Assembly: GCF_001949145.1 (NCBI RefSeq)
Contig: NW_019091503.1
Coordinates: forward strand, 162,730 to 226,729
DNA: 64,000 nt
Origin: Acanthaster planci
Taxonomy: Eukaryota; Echinodermata; Asteroidea; Valvatida; Acanthasteridae
Direction of reading: 5' to 3'
Shown here: positions 28,201 through 36,443 of the stretch, in pieces
Layout: every line of letters begins with the position of its first letter
How positions within the stretch are numbered: the first letter of the stretch is position 1
Translations under genes and position numbers: made by a program
The notes under the pieces: model-generated
Seen by the model: only the letters and a program-made list of their open reading frames with translations
Databases searched by the model: none
Told to the model about the DNA's origin: nothing

Positions 28201-31200
28201 CTCTTTGAGACAAGTGTGTTACCAGACCATCACTGCCATTCATAGTCTTCTTAAGCTGTAATGAGGACAAACTCCTCAATCGCTTGCCTTCCAAACCTTG
28301 TCTCTCAAGGAGCAGATTAACTGCTGTCCTGCCTTCACTAAGAAAGTCTCGCACCACACAAGTACAGGACAAATCACTAGGCAGCTCTATGACAGTGACC
28401 AAGTAACCATCAGAGAGCATCAGAAGGGGCAAGGATGGGTGTGTAGCCAAAGAGTACCTCTGTCGTTTCTCATCAGCTTCTGATCTCAGTGAGCTTGTTG
28501 GTGACAGATTTTCTTGCCTTGTCTTACCAGTAAATGATGAACTTCTGTGTTTGGCAGATGGGCTATCAAGAAAACAAAAGGCAAAATTTTTATAAATTAT
28601 TGTCAATATCGTATGTAACCCCCAGAAGTTCCTGAAGAGTACGAAATAAAAATGCTGAAGCCAATCAGATATTAAATGTTATTTTTGAACTATACAATCA
28701 ATAAGATATGCCCCCAGTTGATAAGATAAAGCTGAACTTTCCATCAACACTTGATTTATGTCTTTACCGGTAAAATATTGAAGTTAAAAAAAAATGTCCA
28801 TTTTTAATGACCTCTCACTTTTTGCCAATATATTTTGAAACCAAGAAAAAGTAAGTTAACCACTTGATGCCAGATGACATGCAAACACACATACTTTTCC
28901 TTATTTGTACCCGGGAGGACGTGTACACTCATTTAAAAATTCTTTTTCTCATTTTCGTGGTAGGCGTACACATGTATTAACGTGTTATGCTTAGTTGGGT
29001 CGAAGTACAATTGCAAGGTTGAAAAAATTGTGGGTGAAAAAACCAGCCCCAGCAGTTTTTTTGGGTAGGAAAATCTGGTTAACTGGTTTATTTGACTTGG
29101 AATAAACACAATGCAAAGAGTAGACTTACATGAAAGTGACAAGAGGATGGAATGGTAGAAAGAATGCAGGTTCATGCTCAATGGAACAACCTGAGCTCTG
29201 AATTAAAACAGCTTCACCAAGACGCGATAGTATCGTCAAACAACCCTGCTTGGTAATACAGGCTAGGAATAAATCATTTGGAGTCCAGGCTAAATCCGCT
29301 AACCAATAGGATCTGGGTATTAAACAATAATCAAATCAGAATACTTTCATTATTACAATCAAGGCAATAAACCTGTTTTCCAAGGAACGTATTCCAGCAT
29401 GCTTACTTTCTAACAATTAATAATTTCACAAACAAAGCTGTTTTGGAAAATGTATGTATATGCAATGGCCTTTAATGCAAAAAGCACCTCTAACAGTGTT
29501 GCCTAGACACATGGACAAGAGGAAGACACTTGCTTTGAATGGATACTGTGCACTTTTTATTACTAGACTTGGGAATCTACACATGTAAGCGCACCAAGAA
29601 AGGAGAGATGTTGTCTCAGGCAATACAGCAGGCTGGCTTTGTTTGTCATTTCCATTACATTCTAGACTTCAAAGGAAAAGGAGGGAAAAAATCTAGGAAG
29701 AAAACCTTAGAACCAAAAAATGTCTTCCTCACCCATATTTTTACAAGACAAACCATGACACGTTTTACCTTGCTTTCTCTTTCCCGATATCTTTCTGACA
29801 TCCACATCCCTTCATGTTGATACTGATGGCTGTCGATCCCATGACAGATACAAACAATACCCTTGTGTCTGTAGGATATCGTTGATTGACAGCAACAGCC
29901 AGAGTATGACCACTGCTAGCATGGCGAGTGAGGTAAGCTCCATGATGCCGCACAGGTTCAGCTGATGCCGAGAGATTGGACAGAGAATGGGAGAGGGATG
30001 ACCACTGGGCAGTGAAGCGAGGTTGGCTGGAAATCATAGCAAAAATATAACCTTCAAATGACAAAACTATTCACTTTCTTTCAGTAAATAAAAAGTCGAT
30101 GACTCAGAGAAAAGGGAAAGGTAAAATCCATCACACCATCTCTAGGATACTATGTTTCAGTGTACATTACTGAAAAAAGCCCCTCTTCACCCATCCAATG
30201 TCAAATGCTTTAGCATTTTCTACCTATTCATCCTTGAAAATGCAGGCAAAATTGCTTTGAGCTTATAATGATTAACAATATTAGTGACATATACATTAAG
30301 ACTGTATCCAAAACGGGCTTCCAGAACTATGGCTAGGTCTACTGTCTGCGCGTCTCTCCAATGGAGCATGTATTTCCATTGGAGCGAAGACCTTGATCTA
30401 GCTCTAGACAACAGCTTTGGATGCACCCTGATACATCTCATCTAAGACCAAAACAAAAACATCATTCTTAATGCAGGACTCACCTGACTGTGTATAAATG
30501 AAATGGTTCCAACCAATGAAGAAATACAGATGATATCTGGACATTGGAATGTTGGTTGAATACAAACGAACATACACAGCACAATCCAAGAACCTGGTAC
30601 ATGTGCAATCAAAGTCACAAAGAAATATAATTGCAAATTCTGTACTGCTTGAAAATTGCTTCATGTGTACAATTTGAAAATTAAGAATGTACATGTACTC
30701 TACATCATGGCAGAAAATAAAACAGGAGATAATTTAAAGTACTTTGCATTTAGATTTCAATTCATAATTTAGGTGAGGTTTTTAGACGCAGTACAATTAT
30801 TGATTTCATTAACCAGATATTAAATTGAAAAGCAAATGACTACCTGCACATATTTTGTCTTTACCTGTTTATTATGCAAACACTGTTAAATGATACGATC
30901 TCAATTGCTTACGGAATCTCTGAAGAACACAGCATGTACAGCAGTCTCTTTACATTCTGCGCTTGGCAGTACAGCACCCTCACAGTCCACACATGACCAG
31001 GTTCCTTTCAGAATGTGCTGCTTGGTAGAATACAACGTCATTGATTGGTCAATTTCCCACAAGAAGAGCTGCCTATGGCCAATCACGACCAAGATACAAG
31101 TGGCATCACTTGAAATGAAGACAAGAGGTGCTGGTGAACCTGTTGGTAATTGAAGACAACTTGTCAAACAATTTTGCAAGCTCTGGATATCACTTCACCT

Positions 31201-34200
31201 GATAGATGTAATAATTTTTAAATGTAAAAAATTATCTAATTTTCATTGCCTTGAGACTGAGTGAAATAATAGGGTTGAACACAAAACCTGAAAACAGCTT
31301 TGCACACCAGATTGGGCAGTATGGTTAAAGACTTGTCACATAACTTTTAACAAAATAATCAGCCAGTCTTTGATATGCCATGGTAAAACAGTTTGTTAAA
31401 AAGCTTTGAACAGTAGAAAGACAAATTTAAATTGGTTTTTTGCCCATGTTCTGAAACTTTACTTACTAAGCTCAGGCGTACTACCAGTTTTCATCTTTTA
31501 GCATACATGTATCAGGAATTTTTTTTACCAATTTCTGGACTGAAATTCAATCTAACTACATGTAGTTGTCTCACGTCTTGTTTTATCGGCATCCTTGCTA
31601 TGAGATGAGCTTGGTTTAAGGGATGCAACTTGATCAATTCCTGGAACCGTTTTCAGTGTGTCTGTGTCCTTGTTGTAAATGAGCAGGCTACCACTCTCAA
31701 GGAGGCAGACCAGGTATGCACCTACATAGAAACAAACAGAGTTACATGTAAATTACACTCCAAAAAAAGCAGCATTCTTCTGAAGCACAAACAAGGGATC
31801 AAGACCCTGACCTCCCACTTGATAGTAAAAAAGCGTCTCCCAACTATGACTATTTCTTTTTCTTTTCCTATCTTTGGAAATCTGACAATTTTAAAGAGAA
31901 GGGGGAACACTGTTCAACCGAGGACTAAGTTGAGGAGTGATCTGTATTAGTATTGATGCAAGGATTATCTATACACTAGGTACATGACAATCCCCATTGC
32001 AATAAGAAGCTTTCTAAGCTTGTTATGAGCCATTTCCAATTTCTAGAATTGGCAGTATTTCCAGTGGAAAGAAATCCTTTGTATGCCTCCTGTATACCTC
32101 AGTTCATAGCAGGCCGTAGTAGTAGGCTGTATGGATCCCGTTCCTAAACTTGTATTAAAATGAAGTTTTGGTACGTACAGCATTAACCCTAACAGTCCCA
32201 AATCCTGCAATTTCAATATGAGTTTACATACACCCCAGGGTTAGGGTTCACGTAGTTTGAATTTAGGAAATATTGAGCAAACTGCAAAAAATTCTTCCCT
32301 TTTTATTAACTTTGTTATTTATCAACAGTCCTTGTTATTTAGTGTGAATATTGGGCATATTTCAACTGAAAAGGTTACTCCACACAGCCTATTGCAACAT
32401 GGAGTTACTTCTTTTGTACAAGTAAATACACTAACACAGTAAAACTGCAAGGTGTATAATGTTACCGTTAGATGACACATTAGATGCAACAAGATGGCTT
32501 AGATGAGCCTGGAGCTTTGCAATCTTCTTCTTGGTGCCACCTTTTCCATTCAGACATAGCACCTTAATCCGATGAGAATCCACCAACAGCAAATCATGTG
32601 ACTGAAAAGAAGATTTAAGTCAATGAACCAACAAAAGTTAAAAATACATGTACATGTATACAGTACAATACATAAATATATTATTAACCATAACAGTCCC
32701 AAATCCTCCAATTTTAATACGATTTTACATACACCCTTGGGGGTTAGGGTTAAAGCATTAAAGTGGAATAACATGGAAGATGAGAGCAGAAATTTGTAAG
32801 CCAGCATTTAGCTCTTGGAATTTACTGGCTCCCCTTTATGACCAAATGAAATTGCAAATCTCTTTCTCCCTCTAAAGCTTCCATAGGCAAATACCAAAAT
32901 AGGGGAAATTATCATTCTAACGGTTACTATCATTTCCATTCAATTCACTCCAAAATAAAGCAGACTGATGAGTTTTAAAACATGGTAAGGAAAAAGAATG
33001 ACACTTTCAGGAAACCGTTATATTTTTGTTTTATCAATCATGGTAAGTTGTGAAATAAGAGACCAGGCGACTAGACCGTCACGGACATTAGAAATGTCCT
33101 TTAAGGTCACATTCAGCAGTGAAAATATCAAGCAATTCACTCAGAAGACACATGCCATTTTTCTGACCAGTCTCGTAGCTTTCATGCATAGGGTGTTAAG
33201 CAATGTCCTTAATTATATATAACAGTTTTTTTGCCCTTACCCAACGTNNNNNNNNNNNNNNNNNNNNNNNNNNNNNNNNNNNNNNNNNNNNNNNNNNNNN
33301 NNNNNNNNNNNNNNNNNNNNNNNNNNNNNNNNNNNNNNNNNNNNNNNNNNNNNNNNNNNNNNNNNNNNNNNNNNNNNNNNNNNNNNNNNNNNNNNNNNNN
33401 NNNNNNNNNNNNNNNNNNNNNNNNNNNNNNNNNNNNNNNNNNNNNNNNNNNNNNNNNNNNNNNNNNNNNNNNNNNNNNNNNNNNNNNNNNNNNNNNNNNN
33501 NNNNNNNNNNNNNNNNNNNNNNNNNNNNNNNNNNNNNNNNNNNNNNNNNNNNNNNNCTCGACCACCGAGCTTGCCGGGGTCGGCTGGCTGGTCCGAGTCA
33601 AATGAAGCAGCGGGTACCGTGAACTATTTTCAAGATGTATTTTTTGCGTTGGGGAGATGTTAATTATTTATAACGGGTTTGCCCTTACCCAACGTATATT
33701 AATAAGCACTGTATGCTCAGTGCTTGTCCGAGAGCTTGCCAAAAAAAACCTCATTTAATGTCCTTAAAGGTTACATTCAGCAGTGAAAATATCAAGCAAT
33801 TCACTTACAAGACACTTTCCATTTTTCTGACCAGTCTCGTAGCTTTCATGCAAAGCAAAGGATGTTAAGCAAAGTCTAGAAGTTCTTTCCAAGTCTGGTC
33901 CGTTTTTACAGCAGGCAATAAAATATCAATGAAAGAATATACCGACACCGCTTGACACCCTGTGCACAAACCTTATCTGCTTACGAGCCTGGACTAGGCT
34001 CATTCCAAGTGTTTTCTACGTTGCATAAATCTCTCAATATTTTCCTTGCTAAATTTGTCTTTTAGGTCATGCACATGCTCTCAAATGGCTAATACTAGAA
34101 AGAAAAAATCAGTGGCGTCCATGTATATGGAACTCTTTTCGGCAAAACAAGGGATCTGTCAACCATACAGTCTCAGACACGGACGTTAGCCTAGTAATAC

Positions 34201-34348
34201 TAGTTTTAGACCTCGGCCTTGCCAAAATTGCAGTTACATAATACATGTGTAGGCCTAGGCCTACCTCTTTGCCAAGCCACGCTAGCCGAGGCCAAGGTTG
34301 CTTGGACTTTATGTCCGGTGCATGGATGACATTTAAATCAAGACGCAT
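160..34348 (-). CDS. CPLANE1: CPLANE1 (ciliogenesis and planar polarity effector 1), 31 exons, 3' end off window
   Basis: Large ciliary protein (Joubert syndrome 17 protein in people) that works with INTU, FUZ and WDPCP at the cilium base to load IFT-A. Recognised from the N-terminus (PWPRLAWLGKE) and colinear similarity through the propeller and middle region to remembered vertebrate CPLANE1. Coding exons in transcript order: 34348-34265, 32601-32466, 31721-31575, 31139-30913, 30593-30484, 30026-29769, 29312-29130, 28562-27357, 18207-17996, 17793-17640, 17411-17171, 16751-16589, 15999-15765, 15460-15252, 14432-14206, 12863-12696, 12126-11899, 11601-9268, 9019-7542, 7214-6965, 6522-6378, 5997-5821, 5339-5179, 4769-4391, 4329-4184, 3792-3530, 3107-2994, 2561-2279, 1800-1742, 1561-822, 321-160. 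Every donor and acceptor is GT-AG and all 30 phases agree, giving about 3,626 codons; human is about 3,200. The ATG has A at -3 and an in-frame TAG at 34388-34390. The last exon ends in a donor, so the C-terminus lies left of base 1. Confidence 0.93.
2788..2846. repeat. Telomere-like short palindromic element, copy 1
   Basis: 59 bp, TTAACCCTAAC at the left and GTTAGGGTTAA at the right, with the arms continuing (ACTCCTCAGTCCT / AGGATTGAGGAGG). It folds almost completely. CPLANE1 intron. Confidence 0.8.
6806..6877. repeat. Telomere-like short element, copy 2 (degenerate)
   Basis: ATTAACCCTAAAACCCTGGGG at the left and a decayed GAACGGTTAG at the right. Same size class, sharing the GTATTGATATTG-type centre with the other copies. 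Confidence 0.5.
7542..9019 (-). CDS. CPLANE1: CPLANE1 exon 19 (1,478 bp, 492 codons)
   Basis: Begins after a clean TTTGGGCAG acceptor and ends at ACAAG|GTACAA. Composition is rich in Ser, Gln, Pro and His, with proline-rich patches (PPPPQ, PPLVPP, PPIPLLH, PIIPPPRHPLP). It ends in a charged segment before a repeated PIPLLHADLK-like motif. It is probably disordered. Similarity to vertebrate CPLANE1 is weak here, and identity rests on position and phase. Confidence 0.85.
9268..11601 (-). CDS. CPLANE1: CPLANE1 exon 18 (2,334 bp, 778 codons)
   Basis: The largest exon, in phase 0 at both ends. It opens with a well-conserved stretch (LEDILMWADNLHPFSSF, then LTAVSELTPTKKTVAIL) typical of CPLANE1. 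It then becomes low-complexity and charged, with a lysine/arginine-rich tract and a TDTDDDDD acidic run. The second half has the look of disordered linker. Many open frames on the plus strand here are shadows of its skewed composition. Confidence 0.9.
14206..18207 (-). CDS. CPLANE1: CPLANE1 exons 9-15: conserved helical middle region
   Basis: Seven exons of 154-241 bp encode an alpha-helical, leucine-rich part with strong family character. Blocks include LARELGDWKNALMLSVMTNQ (exon 13) and FQPLCLPEKLTPLVIV (exon 14). The exon 14 acceptor was moved to 15460 because only that choice keeps phase. The assembly gap 14758-15146 lies inside intron 14 and removes no coding sequence. Intron 12 carries a 69-bp tandem repeat. 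Confidence 0.87.
14758..15146. other. Assembly gap (N), CPLANE1 intron 14
   Basis: 389 undetermined bases. The flanking exons 14432-14206 and 15460-15252 are intact and in phase across it. Confidence 0.99.
16355..16516. repeat. 69-bp tandem repeat, about 2.3 copies
   Basis: GAACTAGACCCCACTCATTA recurs with a 69-bp period. Each unit contains two related halves (ACCCCACTCATTACTTGG and ACCCCATTCAGTACTTGG). It lies in CPLANE1 intron 12 and is open on the plus strand. Confidence 0.85.
18208..21019. other. CPLANE1 intron 8, distal part; 5' side of the nested gene
   Basis: No convincing coding exon seen on either strand. It holds one TIR element (20293-20543) and must contain the promoter and probable leader exon of the plus-strand Ig receptor, neither of which I can place. 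Confidence 0.5.
20293..20543. mobile_element. MITE with 28-bp terminal inverted repeats
   Basis: The left end GGGTCCAATTCCACGGCGCT and the right end (reverse complement GGGCCCAATGTTATGGCGCT) continue into CTGCTTACCG on both sides. The interior has further GCTTA/AGCAC words and no coding frame. It lies in CPLANE1 intron 8, upstream of the nested gene. Confidence 0.7.
21005..21020 (+). promoter_or_regulatory. Probable 3' splice acceptor of the nested Ig receptor
   Basis: A pyrimidine-rich tract ending TTCAATTCCTACAG lies 27 bp before the ATG at 21047. It suggests the coding exon begins at 21020 and is joined to an upstream non-coding exon somewhere in 18.2-21.0 kb. The frame is open upstream to 20984, but only a TTG is available there, so 21047 is the better start. 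Confidence 0.55.
21047..23434 (+). CDS. Ig-domain single-pass receptor with phosphotyrosine-motif tail, nested in CPLANE1 intron 8
   Basis: Uninterrupted 795-residue frame. The ATG at 21047 opens a signal peptide (hydrophobic SAVFLIFSLSIFI, residues 9-21). A first V-type Ig domain follows (cysteine in DFLCSY, tryptophan in VFWGKK, and DGGQYSC). Two further Cys-paired Ig-like modules follow to about residue 340. A membrane segment at about 349-373 (LILGLIVGSFFLLVAINIII) is followed by KCRRC. The tail of about 420 residues is Ser/Asp/Lys-rich with YLDM, YSPM, YMVA, YMMS, YEVL, YAVP, YDIP, YLVP, YQCL, YQLL and YENV, plus proline motifs (PPVAQKKP). These are SH2-type sites (PI3K, Crk, Grb2 and YxxL classes). 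A strong acceptor (TTCCTACAG) ends at 21019, so a spliced 5' leader exon is likely. Role inferred: adhesion or immune-type signalling receptor. No named orthologue recognised. Confidence 0.88.
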   Translation: MDIQRPQLSAVFLIFSLSIFIRSTNSVQLTVTPTRRNVLIGDRADFLCSYTPDPGFSCDDTFVFWGKKGGDNIANMTYVIDSSKYGIRWQSRVNNEGFLRCLYTLIIKDITSSDGGQYSCALIRPQSGRFFISQALVKLQPVIPPPDVYPVCKTSVIAGQSLTHGMMLVCESLIGQPPVTLEWFSGDYQLPAELHKLNNNKLLHLETTMTSVDMDQIYDPVIMCVMTLPDPIDEIRTCSINTTTTVIVQSASTDQSCVQMYTFFCHVTSNIPFEINWHLNDQLIEPEDLKDRFFVETEAQALHIRNVTAQDNKSVVTCHVATMFGNFSGAAVMEIDTLDPGRKKLMTDSLMALILGLIVGSFFLLVAINIIIWYKCRRCLVSNSSVKESSMQESTPFNLVSQSESKQGKVEVVTETGFRSDSHYLDMSITVKKAAATNNAHYSPMKSLDKSNDDDYMVASNDNDDTHVSDNEYMMSSKSDDPDTYVYSSTDDLSKIKGKNNPKPAIKSKPSKLQEETDIHSPEASGTEHHSKENISKRVNEQQISPPALSDNDDTNDYEVLAKDNSSNKPKLTKITSDVNLIKTSPTSAKSSPKLTRNFSAPLLSQEQPEYAVPNDTCDMMVRSTKEAPVYDIPKDNNSPKTNNIHQRINNFEKATGKSSSPLFKKGMLPPVAQKKPNRHSDPPSSSDSEQSLKKRAARISLPQDDSTNQYLVPSVSQQNLDKINVKTPPVKESKSPLLKKVKNPFKTKNNNKDVYQCLDRQSMDIEKPDYQLLLGIRKVDDTGLYENVSNEAAV
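24112..24364. mobile_element. Probable MITE with GGCAGAT ends and G/C-run subterminals
   Basis: The left end AGGGCAGATACAGG is followed by a run of G. The right end has a run of C followed by CCCTGATCTGCC, giving an imperfect inverted pair about 250 bp apart. No coding content. Confidence 0.5.
25871..25941. repeat. Telomere-like short element, copy 3
   Basis: Begins TTAAACCCTAACCCCC and ends GTGTTAGGGTTAA. The centre GTAAAATCGTATCAAAATTG matches copies 4 and 5 in reverse orientation. Confidence 0.75.
26420..26900. mobile_element. MITE family copy A (degenerate; partner at 60502-60960)
   Basis: About 480 bp aligning end to end with 60502-60960. Shared blocks include GAACATTCA, CAGCTGTTCAAAA, AAAATCTCACAAGTTTTTCC and ACAGTGTTCTTG. 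Ends GACTCCGGGCGACTTGTTCT and ACTGCCCAAACTGG are decayed forms of the copy B inverted repeats. Confidence 0.75.
27357..28562 (-). CDS. CPLANE1: CPLANE1 exon 8 (1,206 bp)
   Basis: A long exon (401 codons) following the propeller. It carries the conserved block ending in LPLLMLSDGYLVTV, which corresponds to the vertebrate LPYLIISDGYMVTT region. It begins after a TTGATAG acceptor and ends at an AAAAG|GTTAGA donor. The intron that follows is 9.1 kb, by far the longest of this gene, and contains the opposite-strand Ig receptor gene. The phase (2 bases carried) fits exon 9 at 18207 directly, so no further CPLANE1 exon is needed in between. Confidence 0.9.
29130..34348 (-). CDS. CPLANE1: CPLANE1 exons 1-7: N-terminal WD40-like propeller
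   Basis: Seven exons encode roughly the first 380 residues. Short repeated beta-strand blocks are visible, for example LLIYNKDTDTLKTVPG (exon 3), LVVIGHRQLFLWEIDQ (exon 4), CSFVFNQHSNVQISSVFLHW (exon 5) and SYWLADLAWTPNDLFLACI (exon 7). These match the WD-like region that vertebrate CPLANE1 has at the same place. Exon 5 (30484-30593, 110 bp) is short and was placed by phase and similarity. The 1.7 kb intron 1 holds an assembly gap and flanking direct repeats. Other introns are ordinary, apart from two short telomere-like elements in introns 1 and 2. Confidence 0.88.
32183..32248. repeat. Telomere-like short element, copy 4
   Basis: TTAACCCTAACAGTCCCAAA at the left, CCCCAGGGTTAGGGTT at the right. 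CPLANE1 intron 2, 500 bp from copy 5. Confidence 0.78.
32684..32753. repeat. Telomere-like short element, copy 5
   Basis: TTAACCATAACAGTCCCAAA at the left, GGGGGTTAGGGTTAA at the right. Centre ATACGATTTTACATACACCC as in copy 4. CPLANE1 intron 1. Confidence 0.8.
33094..33871. repeat. Direct duplication flanking the assembly gap in CPLANE1 intron 1
   Basis: A block of about 110 bp (TCACATTCAGCAGTGAAAAT ...) at 33094-33205 recurs at 33760-33871. A shorter block ending GCCCTTACCCAACGT at about 33211-33247 recurs at 33661-33695. The gap 33248-33556 lies between the copies. Confidence 0.75.
33248..33556. other. Assembly gap (N), CPLANE1 intron 1
   Basis: 309 undetermined bases inside the 1.7 kb first intron, bordered by direct repeats. 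Confidence 0.99.
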
Positions 34349-36443
34349 TGTGCTTGTCTCTGGTAGCGCTGGACTTGACGCCAGATGCTACATCATAACA
34401 GAGCCTATCGTCGAGTCAGGCATATCGGGTGACCGTTGACTTGGCTTCGGCGAACCATGGAGGAAGGAATGGGCGAACAGACCGTACACTGTAGGCCTAC
34501 TCCGTAGTCAGCAGGTCAGGCAACTTGAATGACATAATGTTACTTTGATTGACGTATTTACTGTCACCACAAAGCAAACATTTGGCAAGATGGTCGTATG
34601 CTGCATGCTTTGTTGCAAATGGTCCATTAAATTCATTCTTTCAATGACAAAAGAAAATGTTAACATCAGAAAGGCAGAACATGCAGAATGTTTGTTGTGG
34701 TTCAATGTCATTGTCAAACACTACAGAACGCACGAACGCGGCCGGGCCCTGCATGCTAGACGGTCGCAAACGCGAATGCCTAACGGATCTTTTTTGATTC
34801 AATCATCCTCGATCTCAGCATGATCATTTCTGGTCGAAGACCGCTATAACTCCGCATACAACATGTCACTTAATATCTGTTCAACAGATCCGAAGAAAAA
34901 CGTCGGATGATTGAGGGCGCTAATAGCGGCTCATCGCATCTGAGGGTAAAAACGATCATTTCGATTGGCCCTGCGCAAAGGGATTATACTATACCAACGA
35001 GAACACCCAAATTTCCCGTTGTGGGATAATAAAGGGATTATACATTGCATTTTGTACAACTACAAAATTAAAATTTCTAAATATAGACAAAATGGAAAGG
35101 GAAATAAATTTCCTCCAACCAATGGAAATCCAAAACGGAGTTTGAAGACATTGTTCTTTTTCCTCCAGGAGTTTATTTTAAAAAATCCTCAGGTTTCTGG
35201 GCCTGCCCAGTAAACTCAAAATGTTTGAATAAACTCCTTTTACACATCACTAGAGACAGGTTTTGAGTCATTTTAAAATTCCAATTAATTCCTGATGGGG
35301 GTAACAATATTTGCAACACAACAAAACAACAATTTGCATACTTTAAATACTGCAACTATAGGCACAATTTTATTGGAAAAAATGTTAAAGTATTAGTCTT
35401 TATAAATAAAAATATAGTTTATGGCAATAAGTGTATATGGAAAATGGACTTATGAGTTTAACATTGAAAATGTTGAAAATCAAAGTAAATACTTGAAAAC
35501 AGTGATAAGTAGGTTCAGATAAAGACCACACAAACTCATTTGTATAGAAACACTTGCAAAAGAATGAAAAATACAGCCTTTGAATTAATGAATTATTTAC
35601 AAGAGCATTTTGAGTTATATCACAAAGGTTCAAGGTAAATTGTTAACCTCATGAAGTGCCAAACAGATTGATATCTTGAAATTAACCAGTTAGCTGTTAT
35701 GCAAAATTTAACTTTTAAGTACAAAAAAATGCAGGTTATTATTATTATTATTATTTATTCCGCCATTCAGAACAGATACTGGTAGGGCAATATTCAACAA
35801 ACATGAAAATCAATGGACTAAACAAAAGAACATTACAAATAACAGGGACAACCCACTCCAAGTTGGCCAGGAATGACAAAAGTATACTTAAACTCTAAGA
35901 CCCGAAAGCTTGTCAATCCAAACTTGAAGTGGAACACTAAAAAAAACAATTAAATTGAAAAACATATAAAAGGATATAGATAAAATACACAACTGCAATA
36001 AATAAATCAGTCAATCACAGTAAGCATGAGATGGTAAACCCCAAAAGAGAGTCACAATAAACAAATTGAAACCTATAATTTAATATGCTGGAACAAGAAA
36101 TTAATACATACAAAATCAACCCCCCCCCTCCAGCACATCCAAATTTTAAAAAATAATTACATTGGAAATAAATAAAAAAAATAAATTTAAAAGAAATTAG
36201 ATGTAAAAGCTTAGAACACCACGGCACAAAGTATGGTGGGGCAGACAGGGATAAAACAGAACTTTTTATCTGAGTCATGTGGTCATGCATGTATTTCTTT
36301 CATGCTGTCCCAATTCAACCTACAACGCTTTGGCAAAATAATAGATTATATGGCTTACTGAACATCGAGACAGAACAACCAATTTGAAACATTTAGTCTG
36401 TGTTTATCAACTTATTCCCAGTACTATCAAGCAGAATTTCTGG
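34349..36443. other. Intergenic: NAGLU 3' UTR side and CPLANE1 promoter
   Basis: About 2.1 kb separates the NAGLU stop from the CPLANE1 start on the same strand. The half near CPLANE1 (about 34700-34950) is richer in CpG and GC than its surroundings and is the likely CPLANE1 promoter. The half near NAGLU is AT-rich, with an ATT microsatellite at about 35740-35757, and probably holds the NAGLU 3' UTR. No other gene seen. Confidence 0.5.

Noticed and set aside
30220-30441. Possible CPLANE1 exon in the minus frame near 30.3 kb
   Set aside because: The sequence shares a repeat word with 41610-41640. The expected next propeller segment is found at 30484-30593 in correct phase.
34545-34823. Plus-strand frame upstream of CPLANE1
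   Set aside because: No family resemblance; it lies in the CpG-richer promoter region.
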